From Ditylenchus dipsaci (taxonomy: Eukaryota > Nematoda > Chromadorea > Rhabditida > Anguinidae), in the NCBI GenBank assembly GCA_004194705.1, contig SADC01001319.1, positions 434,001 to 498,000 on the forward strand: a stretch of 64,000 nt of DNA, given 5' to 3'. This document shows positions 32,780-45,763 of the stretch, piece after piece. Every line of letters starts with the position of its first letter. Position 1 is the first letter of the stretch. The position numbers and the translations under genes were made by a program. The notes under the pieces are model-generated. The model saw only the letters and a program-made list of their open reading frames with translations. It did not search any database and was not told the DNA's origin.

Positions 32780-34830
32780 TTATTTCTTAGCTGGAGCCTT
32801 TTTGGCTGCTGTTGCTTTCTTGGCTTTTTTGGGAGACGACTTCTTGGCTGCCTTGGCTCCTGCTTTCTTGGGGGAGGCAGCTTTCTTGGCACCAGCGGCT
32901 TTTTTCGGTTTGGCTGCAGCTTTCTTGGCGGCTGGCTTTTTGGCAGCAGCTGCAGGGCGGCAGCGGGAGCTGGAGCTGCGGCTGCAGCTGGTTTAGCTGC
33001 TGCTGCGGCAGGGGCTGCTTTTTTGGCGGCGGGCTTGTGAGCTTTCTTGGAGAAGCTTTCTTGGCTGACTTCTTGACTCCGGCCTTCTTGGGGGATGCAG
33101 CCTTTTTGGGAGCTTTGTTTGGGGCTGCACTTGCAGCTTTGTCTCCAAGGCGGAAAGAACCAGATGCACCAGTGCCCTTGGTTTGCTTCAAAGCTCCAGA
33201 AATGACGCCTCGCTTCAGAGCCAATCTAATATGAGAGTTGATCTGAAATTTTACTCATATAGTTTCTATATTACAAGATTGACCATTTTTAGGTCATTTT
33301 TCGCAGAAAGTGGTGACTTTAAACTAATTTGTATGATTTCGAGAAAAACGGAAAGACTTATTTGTAAACCCTACAATATTTATATTTAAAATGTTGTCAC
33401 CAACAGTTTGTTCAGGTCTAAAACAAAATTGCTCATTAAGCTTGTTGATGTCCTATTCAGACCATACTGCAGTACAGTCGAACCTCGGCTGTCCGGCAAC
33501 CCTGGGTACCGGCCTTAGGGTGTACAAAAGAGGTACTGAATAACTGGAGCGTAAGCTGACAGGAAATCAGCCAGTCTCAGCCAAATAAAGTATACCGTAT
33601 TTTCTATAATTGAAGCCCCGTCTCTAATAGAAGCACCCCCCTCAATCTTGAAGATCTGTATCTCAGAGCACAGTTAATATTTCGCAAAGCTGTTGATTGC
33701 ATTTTGTTAAGTCCCACGGGCTCAACTGGTTCCGCTTTTCGAGTTTTGGATGAGCACTCGAAAGTATTAAAATCCACCTAGCATTTTCCTGATTTCTGGC
33801 TGATCGAAAAATATAAGCCCCGGGGCTTTTATCTGAGAAAATACGGTCTATTTATGGGGCTGGATTACTCGAGATTATCGGTGCTCAACCAAAATCTAAA
33901 AAATGGAATCAACTAAGATCTTGGTGATTAAGAAAACGCATAAAAACAGATTTGCATAACAAATTTTTTGAGTCTATAGGAGGGGGTGGTGAACCTTAGA
34001 GAGGGGGTCACGAAAATACAGAAAACACAGTATATGTTTTTTAATTCTGTCTGAAGTTCGAAATTAAAAAATAGGTCAAATACTCCTTGTAGGATTCGGT
34101 TAGTTTCTTTCTTCAAAATCTTTTAAAAGTTCCAAATTTTTCAGTTTTCAAACATTTTTCGGTTACGGGGCAGAATTACTGTAGTAACGCCTATATCTCT
34201 AGGCAGTTATAATCTTAAAAGACCATAGCCGTGGCCGACAACGAGAATTTCAAATGTTTGAATTCGCGCGGGACAGTTCTCTTTCGTCTTTCATTGTGCT
34301 CTTTTGAGTCATTCGAAGCAAGTCAAAAGAGTACAGTGCGAGACAAAAGAGAACTGTCCCGCGCGAATTCAACATTTGAAATTATCTTTATCGGCGAAGG
34401 CTATGGTCCTTTAAGTTTTAAAGTTAGGACATAAATTTTTTAATACTCAAAGAAAATTTTTCTCTTTTTATAAAGAGCTTAAAATGTTTTGCAACCAAAT
34501 TTGTTGGCATATCTTGGCGAGATTACAGTATGAAAAGCTTACTTTGATAATGTTGTCTCCGACTTTGTAGTGTTGTAGAATGTACTTGAGAATAGCGGCT
34601 CTGCTAGATCCCTTGTGTTCCTTGAGCTCTCCAACTGCTTTCTTGATCATCTCTCCATAGACTGGGTGTGAGCTGGGCACTTTTGGCTTGGCTACTTTGG
34701 GAGTCTTAGGTGCTTTTGGCTTAGCCACCTTTGGGGCCTTAGCTGCCTTTTTTGGAGAAGCTTTCGGTGTGGGTGACGCTGGGGCCGGTGCGGAAGTAGC
34801 TGGAGCGGCGGCTTCAGTTGTAGCAGTCAT
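32780..34830 (-). CDS. linker histone H1
   Basis: Two exons, 34830-34543 and 33242-32780, join in phase 0. The protein of about 250 residues has an Ala/Pro/Lys-rich N-terminal tail, a winged-helix globular domain (HPVYGEMIKKAVGELKEHKG ... AILKYILQHYKVGDN, then INSHIRLALKRG ... GASGSFRLG) and a long Lys/Ala/Pro tail ending APAKK. It binds linker DNA and compacts chromatin. I chose the ATG at 34830 (context AAAATGA) over an upstream in-frame ATG at 34926 because the residues between do not look like H1. The tail loses frame twice: near 33040-33053 (tct-cc-aag) and near 32951-32960 (gcc-gcc-ct), each one C short. An AATAAA on the minus strand at 32550-32545 follows the stop, so the gene is polyadenylated and intron-bearing, like nematode H1 genes and unlike replication-dependent vertebrate ones. 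Confidence 0.9.
33594..33847. repeat. ACCGTATTTTCTATAATTG-family MITE in the histone H1 intron
   Basis: The ends are ACCGTATTTTCTATAATTGA and GAGAAAATACGGT. The inner block (CTGTATCTCAGAGCACAG, GATGAGCACTC) is shared with the copy at 53163-53393. Confidence 0.8.
34219..34410. repeat. TTAA-flanked palindromic MITE in the histone H1 intron
   Basis: Copy of the 28.2-kb element; TTAA at 34215-34218 and 34411-34414. It lies about 130 bp downstream of the H1 exon 1 donor in gene direction. Confidence 0.85.
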
Positions 34831-36202
34831 TTTAACGAGTTGGCTTGGGTTGGGATAATTTGAATAGAGTAAAGGAGTATGGGTAGGTGCGGACGATGTA
34901 TGTGAATGGAACTGGATAGCAGCCACAGCAGATTGAACTATGTTGGATTGGGTAGGGGCGGAGCAGGGGTGTTTAGTGGAGGAGAAGAGGCAAAGACAAC
35001 CTCTTCCCTACATCAACTATGCTGAGTGGCGACCAAATGGACGCGACCACGAAGGGACCTCCAAAGACCAAAGCAGCAATTCTCTTTTCATCGATTATTG
35101 TCGAAAGTAGCCTTGCTTTCAACTGTCATAACTTTTTACCGAACAGCCCTATTTGAATAATTTATATCTTAAAACAAAGCTGAGACTTTTTCCTTTCAGT
35201 ACGTGCCAAACACATTCATATGTGACTCAATTCCACTAATATATTGAGCGAAACAAAAGAAATTTTCCAAAATTTTTGTGAGTATGCTTTGTTTATCACC
35301 CATTTTTTATTATTCTAGTCAAAATCTTCAAATTTTGCTAAAGAGTGTTTTGTTAAGCACAAAATTGCCTCTGTGAATATATGAAACTTTTTAAAAAATT
35401 TCGTTCTTAAGTATGTCATAATTTTGATTCCTTTTTTATTTTAGATAACACTAAGCCAATGGCTGATACTTTAGACCCATTTTTAAGGGTTATTTTGAAG
35501 AAAAATTAAAAATTTTTTACATGGATCGACTTGAAATTTTGCTAGCTTTTTATAAATGTTCATATTTTGTGAAATTGTGTTCTTTAAGATAGAAAAATTA
35601 ATTAATTTCATTGCTCTGTTTGTCTGCAATATCCTTCTTTTCTTTCCAATAATGTTATGTGTGCGTCGTTTTTCAAAGGACGACTTATTTTTTGTTCCTG
35701 TTGGAAAATACTTTTGGTTATTTGCAAATAAAATTTATTCGCTAAAAACCTCAAGAATGATTTTGACTAAAAACTTTTTCAAATATTCTTAAAAATGCTT
35801 AAGGCGCACGTAGCTTAGAATAGCTCGTTTAATAAAAAGTTGTTTAAATAGTTTGTTTAGGCAGAGTGAAAACAGATTAATCTAAGTAATAAATAATCTC
35901 AATATATAATGATAAACTAGATATTGTAGTGCTTATTTCTATTATCACAAGCATTTTACTAAAATATTTAGCCAAGAAGTTGTTAATACAGACTTAGGTG
36001 AAAGTTGAGCTAAGCTACGCAAGAGCAATGCAAATGACCTTGTTTACATGTTACTTAGTCGCGTAAACAGGCTTCCTGATTAGAAACTACTTCTTGCAAA
36101 AAATATTGCGACTTAAAACTTGAGATGTAAAAAAGGCGATTTTATTATTTTTTGAAATAAAGCTTTGATTGGGAAAAATAGTTGGGTTCAGGGTGGTATA
36201 CA

Positions 36203-36371
36203 CAGTAAACCTTCAATTAAACGTCCTCCTCTGTGGGCTCGATTTGGTTGGAATACGTAAGAAAAAAGTAACCGTAACCTCGTTTTAACGGCCCCTAGAT
36301 TTAATGAACCCCTAAGGGCCGATTCCAAGGGAACGGGGAGGGGTGGATGGCGTTAAATTGCGAATTGGCTG
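36203..36371. repeat. pogo-like MITE
   Basis: CAGTAAACCTTCAATTAAACG at the left and GCGTTAAATTGCGAATTGGC at the right, with TA at 36372-36373. Confidence 0.6.
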
Positions 36372-37944
36372 TAACGCAAGAGAATGAAAGTTCTGATTAT
36401 TAAATTTGTCATATTTCTAGTTAACGAATTTTTTTTCTTATGAAACTTTTTCCAGTCACTAATTTTTTTCCTTTTTATTTTTAATCAAAAATATGAAGAA
36501 AAATAGACAAAAGATTAGTCTTTAAATGAATAAAGCAAATAAGACAAAGAACTCAAACACTTTCGTTGTAACTTTTAAAGGAAGGGGGGGGGTGCAAATC
36601 ATAATGCAAAGATTTCGAACTGTCAGGTTCAAATCCCCCTGGGTGCGAACCCTATATTTTTGAATTTATTTTTAGTGAGTTAAGTTACCTTTAAACATGA
36701 GAACTTGAGAAAAACATGTGGAAAACCTTGAGAAAAACGGTAACTTGATGAAAACATGTTTGAAGTTTGTCCCATATATGGAACAGGGCGCATTTGTCGT
36801 TGCTTGATATGTATATATCCTCCCAAATTCATTCCAGTCTGAGATTTTGGAAAAACGGTGTGGTAAGATCGAAATCCTTAAGATTTTAAGCACCAGACAG
36901 GCCATGGTTGCACGGGTGACAGCACCAGTGTACGGCATTTGTCGCCGCTTATTTTTATAAAGCTTGGCAACAATGTTCCAGCTTGTGACGATTTTATATT
37001 GTCTTTGGGTAGTCAAGTCCCGAAAATTGCAGGGATTCCGACCAGTCATTTTCAAAAATTATATAATTTTTACACCAAAACTCATGGGTCTTTATAGACA
37101 AACACTCTATTTTTCAAAATATCACGGGCCTGAATAATAAAATTGCATGATTTTTAAAAAACGATCCGCAAAATCGGAATCCTTGCGATTTTCAGATCTA
37201 GATTGGCCAAAGACTACTACTACTATTTCAAAAAATGGAAACCGGCCAGTTCACGATGAAGCAAGTTCCCGATGGTTTTTCGAAAATTAATTTTGAATTC
37301 TTGTCTCGCCACGAAAATCATGTTTAATTTAACCGCGGTTACTAACCATAACCCAAAACCTAGTTATTCGAAACGACACAAGAGAGTAGAGTGAGAGACG
37401 AAGGAGAACTGTCCCACGCGCATTTGAATTTGACAAATTCTCATTGTCATCAATAAGTATGGTCATTTAAGGACCCAGAAAGTCTCAGGATGGTTAGTAA
37501 AACCATTTTTCTTTGAACCAACCAGAGTTTTGATAAATGTCCCGTGTACTGACAAAACCGAGTGGTCGTCCACTTAGATCAAAATTTTTTTACCTTTTTT
37601 CATGTTCCAAAACTTGTTTTCTGGACTTATTCTGGCAGGCTGAAGGCACTTATTGGGTTTGGGGAGGGGGGGGGGGGGGCGGGTGGAAGGATGGTTGCGG
37701 GTTTTTCACTTATTTAAAAATAGTGTTTAAACGACTCCTAAGTAACTTTTATATGCTTAAAACAATACAAAAGTTATTTTCTGACATTTTCCCACACAAA
37801 AATAAATTTTTTGAAAAAAAATTTTTTTGACTAAAATTTGACTTTTTGCCTTGGTCCCCCAAGGCATTCCAACCTGAAAGTGTACCTGGATACCACAAAA
37901 AGATGGAATTTGAACATAGTTTTGTTGACTGGGGCCTACAGCAT

Positions 37945-38244
37945 AAAGAAACTCGGAGCTTGTCCACAATGTGCGCCCCAAAAATCTGCCTTGGTCCCCC
38001 TGTTCTTTTTCTTGAAAAATGCCTTGGTCCCCCCTGTACATTAGAGTTAGTTTGTACATTAGAGTTAGTCTCTTTTTGCCTAATAATAATGTTGTGATCA
38101 TGGTGATTAGGGTTAAATGATCAACTTGAACATATTCACCTTCAAAACAACAGAGGAAACCAAGGCATTTTTCAAGAAAAAAGAACAGGGGACCAAGACA
38201 GATTTTTGGGCGCACATTGTGGACAAGCTCCAGAAACTCTGGTA
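37945..38244. repeat. inverted repeat, 88-bp arms
   Basis: Left arm 37945-38032 and right arm 38156-38244 pair over GGAGCTTGTCCACAATGTGC, CTTGGTCCCCCTGTTCTTTT and GAAAAATGCCTTGGT. Part of the right flank (GGTATGCATAC...CCAGAGTCACTTTC) recurs inverted at about 60475-60560. Confidence 0.75.
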
Positions 38245-38799
38245 TGCATACATTTTTATGCATCCAGAGTCACTTTCGAGTGATTTGTGTCTAAGGTACG
38301 TGGGTATGCGCATCTCAACCCAAGCAACCAAGCCCCTGCGCCCCCGAAGGGGGTTAGAGGTTAGAAATGCGCCATCGGGAACAGGCTGTCAAAAAAAACC
38401 ATCGGGAACTGTCTTCATCGGGAACTGGCCGTACTCCTTAAAATATATGTGTAAAAAAGTGTCGGACCCCAGGTGGGAACGAACTTGTCCCATATATGGG
38501 ACATCGATTTGGCGCACTGTCCCATATATGGGACACCCAAATACGGCACTTTCAGGTCGAATTTTGGTGTTTTTGGAATATTTGTAGGTCGGACTATAGA
38601 ATGTAAGGCATAAGCAATAAGTAAATTGATGATTTTAGCAGTTCATACCGCGATGTCTAAAATTACTTTTCACCGTCAAAATTTTCAAAAACCTCTTCAT
38701 ATCAGTCATTTATGGTGTCAATCCAAAAATATTTGCCTGTCTCTAAGATTTCTTAAAAATTGATTTTCAAATTTTTAAAAACATAAAGATCAATGTATA

Positions 38800-39098
38800 T
38801 AGGGTGACTCAAGAAAACAGTACCATTTTTGGAAAATTGATGTACGTATGTTCTTTCCTGGCCAGTTTCCAAAATGTTTCTGAAATCTCCGCAGTAGATT
38901 ATTCATCGATTATTCATCAGAGAATTTACACTCTTTGCTATACCCGAACTCATGTTAGGTACCGAACACACCACAAATGTCATTTCTACAAAGAAAAGTT
39001 GCAGAGGAGTAGAAAAATTCACAGTTACGTTCAAAGTTTCCAATTAAAAAAATGAAAATAAAAATTTGAAAATGTGACTGTTTTTCTGTGTCACCCTG
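38800..39098. mobile_element. mariner-type MITE (TAGGGTGACTCA / CAGGGTGACACA ends)
   Basis: The left end TAGGGTGACTCAAGAAAACA and the right end, read inward, CAGGGTGACACAGAAAAACA bound about 300 bp; TA flanks the right side. Single ends of the same type are at 3680 and 51091. Confidence 0.65.
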
Positions 39099-41226
39099 TA
39101 GTCTGGATCTTAGCTTTCTAACGAGCTATCAAATGACTTTATGAAATATTGATGATAACTGATAGCTTGTTAGAAAATTGAGATCCAGTGCTACACGTTG
39201 CTATAAAAATTTGAAAAAAACATTAAAACATCTATAACAGTAGAACAAAATTTTAAATTTGACTGGATTTTTGAACGTTTTGATGGGTGATTTCAACCTT
39301 AGCCCTATCGAAATAGACTCGTACTTGGAGAAGAGCTTTGACCGTGTCTACTTGCAACAATTTTTTGGCATCCGTCCACTGCGCATTACACCGCATTGGC
39401 GAATTAAATAGAAAATGAAAAATATCACAATTTAAAATTGTCGTATTTGAGTTCAGAGAGAATACGAAGAGCGGAATAAACCACCAAATACCTAAATTTT
39501 TAATTACGAAATACAACGAAAATGATTAAGTCAAATACAAGAGCAGTTTGGTCATGACAACAAACGTAGTCGTATCGAGTTAAAACGACGATATAACTTA
39601 AATAAATACAAAATGGAAAATTCGGCAAGCGAAAATTTTGAAATTTGACAGGTTTCCTTTATTTTTTTAGTGCTAATTAAAAAAAGTACAAAAAAGTGAA
39701 CGAGTCGAAAAAGTACAGTTACGTACCCTGGGTGTATGACATTTTGAAACAATATGAAAAAAGTCAAGCCTTTATTGAAACAAAAAGTGGCGTTTCAAAA
39801 AAATCAAGCACAAAGAACGTTAAGAAATTGTTTTACGTTATTCGCTTTACTTAAAGGCTAAGTTCAAACCACTGGTGGCGTGAAATTATTACTTGCTCTA
39901 CTTGTACTGTGAAATAATTTGTTCGCTGAGTATCTATGAAAACGTTTAAACATAATCTTGGTGTAAATAATGCTGCATATAAGAGCATCCAGGCACAACA
40001 ACAGTACTATATGGCTTTCTATGTAATCTGACAAAGGAGATTTGAACAGCTAAAATTTGAATACATTAATGTTACAACATGGTTTCTCAAAGATAAGAAA
40101 AGTAAATTTGCCACATAAAACATTATCACTCGTTCATGCTAACTGACCAAAACATGCTATTGCTACACCACAGATTTAAAATATTTGTTTGTCACAAATT
40201 GTTAGCCTAGAAAGGGCACGTTGGAATGGCCGCTTTTACGGGTTAATTTGGTTTTTTATGGCTTACAAACTCAGAGATTTCCATTATTTATCAGTTATTA
40301 TTTTTAGATGGATTATGCTGAAAATTATATGAACCCATGTTGTAACCCATCAAAAGTCGGCAAAAAATATATCAGAGAAACTGTCCAAATTCGTAACCCA
40401 TCATTGTGTTGCAACCGAGTTCGTACATGATTGCAATGCGGCCATGTGGTCCAGAACGTGCATCACTTTATATTTCTGCCGGATATTGTCTCAACAGAAT
40501 TCAAAAGATGCCATTTTGAAGTTCAGATTATTATCTTCCTAGATTATCTTGAGTAATATTTAATTTTGCCCCTCCAATTACTGAATAATGTCCCCTATTT
40601 TGCTGAAAAATGCCCCTTAATTTGAAATTGAATTTAACTTTAAACTTTATAAATTTGAACTTTAAATTAACTTTAAACTTTAAATTTTTCAAATTCATAT
40701 CAACTAATGTGTAGTCCGAAATTTTAGCTTTCTATCGAGCTATCAAACTCCACTGAATGATTTAAAAATTTAGAAATTCAGGGGTTTGGAAAAATTAGAG
40801 AATAACAAAAGTTGCTTATTTTAGATCCCTAAATATCTACATTTCTGTAATTATTCAGTAGAAAAAAAATAATTTCTGATAAGGGGAAATTTTTAGCGAA
40901 TTATTATCTTATCTTTTTTCCAAACGTAATTTTTGAGAGTCAAACTGAGGCCCACAAGTTTGACATGACCACATTGTAGTCAACGTGCCCTTTCTAGGGT
41001 CAAGAAGGTAAGGTATTACAGGAGTAGATGGGGTATCTGACACAAAATTTTGAAAATAATTTTTTATTATATTAATCCTGGCGTTTTTTCGGGAACGGAA
41101 TTCGCAAAAGTTCTCAAAAATCGAGGTATCGAGAACGGACTTTTTGGGTTAAGTTCAGACCGTAACAAGAACATAAACTTTTTTCCGCAAAACTACTATT
41201 ATAAATTTAAAATATAATTTATTTAC

Positions 41227-43628
41227 CACAAAGAAATAGAAGAAAATTGCTGGAATCACATCAAAGAAAAGTTCACAGACAATAATTGTCTTCACCACTT
41301 GATTTTTCTAAACTCAATTATCCATTGGTGTTTGACAAAAAATAATTGTTACCGTGTTGGATGTCAATGATGAACTAGACGACTTAATGTTGCTCAGAAG
41401 ATAGAACAATACACAACTTATGGCTATGTTCAAAATGCCAAAGCCGATTTTCAAAAGCTGCCGAAAGTTGACTATGATTTGACGTAGAGTGGCAAAGAAT
41501 CCAAATATTTTAAGTTATCTAAATTTATTGTCATATAATATTGCTAAAAAAAGCATAGTCTTTTTAGCATAGCTTAGTACAGCACTAAAAGCTTTTCATT
41601 AGTTGTTTTAGCTGTATTATTATCGCCTCTAATGGACATGGTAATTCTGTCTTCATTATAATGTTACTAAAAAATAGCGTACCGTGTTTCCGGCCCTATC
41701 CCTCAATGGGTACCGATTTTTAAATTTAGTTCCCCCTGTTGTTTTTTACCAAAATTTTGCGCTAAATTTTCTTATAGGATGTGTTTACTGAGAAAAGTGA
41801 AGATAGTCCGTAAACAGCTTGTTGAAAGAATCATCGCTTTCAAATCGGTATCTCTAAATTTTGTCCAAAAATGCAAAAAACATAACGAGGGCACCAAGCT
41901 TTGAAACGGTGATACTTTTTTCTAGTACCAAAATACTTAATTCTAGTACCAAAATTTTCATTTTTTTGAACTTTTCTCTTTTTCTCCTCACTTTGTAAGT
42001 ACACTTCTGAAATTTTTTAAACTATCGTGTAGCCCTGAATCTCAGCTACTCAACAAAATATCTTTTTTCAGTAAAAGAATTAAAAAAGTTGGAGATTTAG
42101 GAGTTTGGATATAGGAACTTGGTCGAAAAAGTTACTTCATACAAAACTCAAAATTATCATATCTTTGAAATCTTTCACAGGAAATTGAAGTCTAGTTAAA
42201 AAAGCTGAGATTCAGGACTACACGTTCATGTGTCAAGGAAAAATCTCTAACATTACAACGAGTTTTTTTATGCATGTTAAATTTTGGTACTAGAAAAAAA
42301 TATTTTGGTACTAGAAAAAAGTATTTTGGTACTAGAAATAATTATTTTGGTACTAGATTTAAGTATTACTCGCTTTGAAATCGGTACCCATTGAGGGATA
42401 GGGCCGTATTTCTTTTAATAGAGCCAGCCACTCTCTACTTTAAAGGCCTATATCTCAGACTTGATTAAATATTTCACGTCGCTCTTAATCTACTAATTCA
42501 ACTTTTTCAATTGTTTAAGCTCCCCGAAATCTTGAAATCGACCGTAAACTTTTCTTTGCGAGTCACGTTTCTGCCCCATTTCAGATTGACCGACTGAACC
42601 GTAAAAATATACACTGTATAGAGAGTTACACTTTATCGAAAGTGCACTGTATCGAGAGTAGACTGTATTAACTCGTTCACTTATTAGGCTCACTTGACAT
42701 TTGACTCGAAAAACTCAAGTAAGTAACTCTTTGACACCTAAAGAAAGAAATTTGGTACAGTACTGAACAAAAAACTTGTTAAATATGCGTTTACAATCCT
42801 GAGTATACCAATTTTAAAGAAGCATCTGGATGACCTTTTTTGACGCAGGGCTGCCATATGTCCTTTTTAAAAAGATTTGTCCTTTTTTTGGTACCCCAAA
42901 TCTTTTTTTATTCTTGAAGTTTCAGTCGAAATATTTTTTTTCGCTCCGAAATGGAGATAAGCACTAGATAAAATGCACTTTTTTCTTTAAATTCCCCTTT
43001 TTTGCGAAAATGTTCTTTTTAAAAAAATTTTGAGATAGCAGCCCTGTTTCAACCCTTTGATAAATTTTCTCATGGTTAACTAACATCCTGGATGTGTATC
43101 GTCCAAGATGACATAATAAACACTAAACACAAACACGACTGCCAACACAAAACACTCTATCTTGACTAGCCGATCACGCATTTCCATGGTGTAGTGCAAG
43201 TGAAGTCTAATAACCAGCAATCTATCCAAAGCTAGAAAGAATACAGCAATAGGCTGACTGGTCAAATAGTTCACAAATCCAGTTCCCAACCACCAAGCAA
43301 ACAAATCAGAACGGTAATCACCTGGGGTCAGACCTCCTTTCCACACCTGTTCTGCATAGATATTGTTACATAAATTAACAAAAGAGTTGATCAAATGGCA
43401 CATCAAAAAAATGAGAATCGTGTACGAAAACTCGCCTTTTTTGATTACTAAATGTTGTGGTTGGAAAAGGTAATAATAGAAAATATTAGAAATCAAGCAT
43501 ATTGTCAGAAGCCAACAAATCTTATACAATATTTTTTGTTCAATGAATTCTAACTGAATTTGAAAGGTGGTTAAGCTTCCTTCTGTAGTATTAGTGCTTG
43601 GAAAAGGTAAGCTAGTAGTATTGTTCAT
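41227..43628 (-). CDS. seven-transmembrane chemoreceptor-like protein (nematode serpentine type), partial model
   Basis: Exon 1 is 43628-about 43085. It begins MNNTTSLPFPSTNTTEG, an N-glycosylation-rich outside tail, and carries about four hydrophobic helices, including the TM3-end motif FFLALDRLLVIRLHLHY, which is typical of rhodopsin-like nematode receptors. The exon ends at a GTTAGT donor after DDTHPG. Further exons are read at about 41505-41353 (LLKIGFGILNIAIS...LFYLLSN, TM5) and 41307-41227 (KNQVVKTIIVCELFFDVIP, TM6). The start of the second exon is unclear; no acceptor gives an open frame there, so one base may be missing as elsewhere in this window. TM7 was not located. An alternative in-frame ATG lies at 43745. 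The 1.6-kb intron 43084-41506 contains transposons. The family resembles srab/srbc/srsx-like receptors, but I cannot fix the subfamily. Confidence 0.65.
41692..42405. mobile_element. second foldback-like element (GGCCCTATCCCTCAATGGGT ends)
   Basis: The ends pair over 28 bp. Near-matching 8-bp flanks are GTGTTTCC and GTATTTCT. Inside, AATTTTGGTACTAGAAA-like units occur in tandem, two on the left and four on the right in the opposite orientation. It lies in the first intron of the chemoreceptor gene. Confidence 0.65.
42846..43046. repeat. hAT-like MITE (CAGGGCTGCCATATGTCC ends)
   Basis: The ends are CAGGGCTGCCATATGTCC and GAGATAGCAGCCCTG. A sister copy at 50554-50752 has an exact 8-bp target duplication. 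This copy, in the chemoreceptor intron, has none that I can see. Confidence 0.75.
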
Positions 43629-45763
43629 AACAATACTTTGGTTTATAGGAAGCAATTTATAACTGAAAGTTGTTAGTTTTGAATTTTTTAAATTTTTATA
43701 TAAAAATGTCTTACTACATAAAATGCATGTACAGAAATATAACATAATTAGATTTCCTCAGAAATGCGCGAACAAAGGGCAAACAGACCCAATAAAATTA
43801 ATTAAAAAGCTTAACAAACGCTCGCTCCGCACTAACCTCGTTTCAGTGGCGAAAACAGCCATATTCACTTTACCTCTGTCTTATGACGTTGTTATTAAAA
43901 AAATTAACACCTCACACAGCTCAAGTATGATGGGTTAGAGATTCGCGCACAGACTTACCTGCGACAAAATTCCGAGCAAGAGTCTAGACTAAAAATGCAT
44001 ATAGAGGTTCTTTTTGCCGGACTTTTGGACCACCAGGTAGTGAAAAAAATGATAGGATATCTTTTTGTGAGTACTATAAGCCACACGCATATTTGTCTTG
44101 CCAAATATGCCTCTGGCATTCATAATATCTGATTTATCTACCTTAAAACCTCTTTATATGGTCCCCTGGCCCAGCATATATTATGTCAAAACCTAGACAG
44201 ACGGTTGGGCTCGATCACCAAGAAATAGCATGGCCCAGACAGTCTGGTCAGACGGTGGTGAGAGATCACTGGAATAAGCTGTACATGGGCGGACCAAACT
44301 GGCTCAACCGACCTGGTCAGAATGCACCTAGAGACTGTGTGATCCAGGAGGCCAGATCTGATGGGCGGTCGTTCCAGGCACTATAAAAGCAGTGGATTTT
44401 CTCCACCAGCTTCATTCTGGCCAGCCGGCCACCAGCTCTCCAGTTTTTAGCTCTCGTTGTTACTTGTACTATTTTGGTGCCTTGCTCTGAGTCCAGGACT
44501 TAGAACCATTTTCATGGTGTGCAGGACTTAGAATAACTCTGGTCTAATGGACTTAGAATTATTCTCCGTCCGTGGACTTGTGTTTTTTCGTGTATCGTGG
44601 ACTTGTATTTATTTTTTGATCTAGGTCCCAGACTTAGAATTTTCTCTGTATGGTCCAGGACTTAGTATGGACGCCTAGGTCGTGGACTTAGAGCGGGTCT
44701 GCTAGGAGCCTGGACTAATCATGAAATTTGGTCCGTGGACTCAGTATGGTAGCCTAGGTCGTGGACTTAGTGCTATTCTGCTGGGTAACAGACTTGTATG
44801 TTTCTGGTCTCTCTTACTAACTTTTATCTATGTGCTAGTACTGTATGTTCAATTTATCGTGTGCGCTTTTTTTTGGATTGTACTTGTAGCGTTTAATTAC
44901 CCAAGTTTGAGGTATCAATCAATAAAATTTGGACGTTTAATTCCTGAACAAGATCCCCCAGTACACATCATCCGGTGTCCCGTCAACACTGAGGCCCAAG
45001 GACTTTATCGGCAGTTCTGGGCTCGTCGTCGTCGTCGTCGTCGTCGTCGTAATATTTATTAGCCAGGAAGGAAAGATTCCCTGAGCTTCCCTGATTCGAA
45101 GAGTTTGCCGACCAGGAAGGGTCCAGCCCCTGTGGACCAGTGATTACGCTACCCTCCCCGTGTGTGGGTCCAGCATCGCCTTCACTTAGAACCACTGCGC
45201 ACGCTTGAAAAGAGCAATTGGAGGACGGGCAACATCAATTGTTTACTGTACCAAGGTACCCTCCCTATTTTAAGCAAATTTTAAGCGAAAAAACAGAAAA
45301 CTTTTTAAGCTTTTTTGAAAGCACGGACATTAAAGTTATGTCCGAATTTTCGTGCGAAGTTTTGACAATTTGTATCAGAAATAGTCTATCCACTGGGGTT
45401 TTTCATAAAATTTTGACATGAATTTTTTGAGCCGGTGGAGTAAAAAGAACTAATGAAAAAACCGTTTTTAAAAAAACGGTAAAAACCGCTTTTTCAGTTT
45501 TTATGTGATCGATAATTTTAAATTTGTATTACAAAATATTTGCTCCTATGAAATCAGTTTAATTATTTTTTGTGTTTGCATTTGAAATAAAAACAAAGGT
45601 TAGAAAGTTTAAGTGCAGAATTTATTAAATCAAACAAAATTAATTAAATCAATTAAAAAAAAAAAGTCTCATTTAAATCACCACTATTTACATCAATTAT
45701 TATTACCAACAACAAACATTTAGACCAGAAACAATTCATTTTACAGACTGGACTAACACTGCT
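43629..45763. other. intergenic stretch between chemoreceptor and carrier genes
   Basis: This is mostly the LTR-like segment 44181-45050. A TCG triplet run at 45024-45050 makes open frames on both strands (poly-Arg / poly-Asp) that I do not take as genes. Confidence 0.5.
44181..45050 (+). mobile_element. LTR-like segment with TATA box and polyadenylation signal
   Basis: It begins TGTCAAAACC. TATAAAAG (44382-44389) is followed by a pyrimidine-rich start region. About twelve loose copies of TGGACTTAGAAT run through 44493-44780, and AATAAA lies at 44921-44926. The base composition is richer in GC than its surroundings. No gag/pol frame or target duplication was found, so a solo LTR or an unrelated promoter is equally possible. 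Confidence 0.35.

Larger units (their letters stand above)
34831..41226. other. intergenic stretch between histone H1 and the first chemoreceptor
   Basis: No gene is recognised. It contains a pogo-like MITE (36203-36371), a G-rich run at 37660-37680, an inverted repeat (37945-38244), TCCCATATATGGGA palindromes near 38490-38533 and a mariner-type MITE (38800-39098). The unlocated last exon of the chemoreceptor should be near its right end. Confidence 0.55.

Noticed and set aside
32747..33234. Plus-strand frames rich in Ala, Gly and Leu
   Set aside because: They are the antisense of the Lys/Ala-rich H1 tail.
36570..36650. tRNA gene suggested by GGTTCAAATCC
   Set aside because: Only a B-box-like word is present; no acceptor stem or T stem pairs.
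44983..45195. Frames with poly-Asp (minus) or poly-Arg (plus)
   Set aside because: Both come from the TCG triplet run at 45024-45050.
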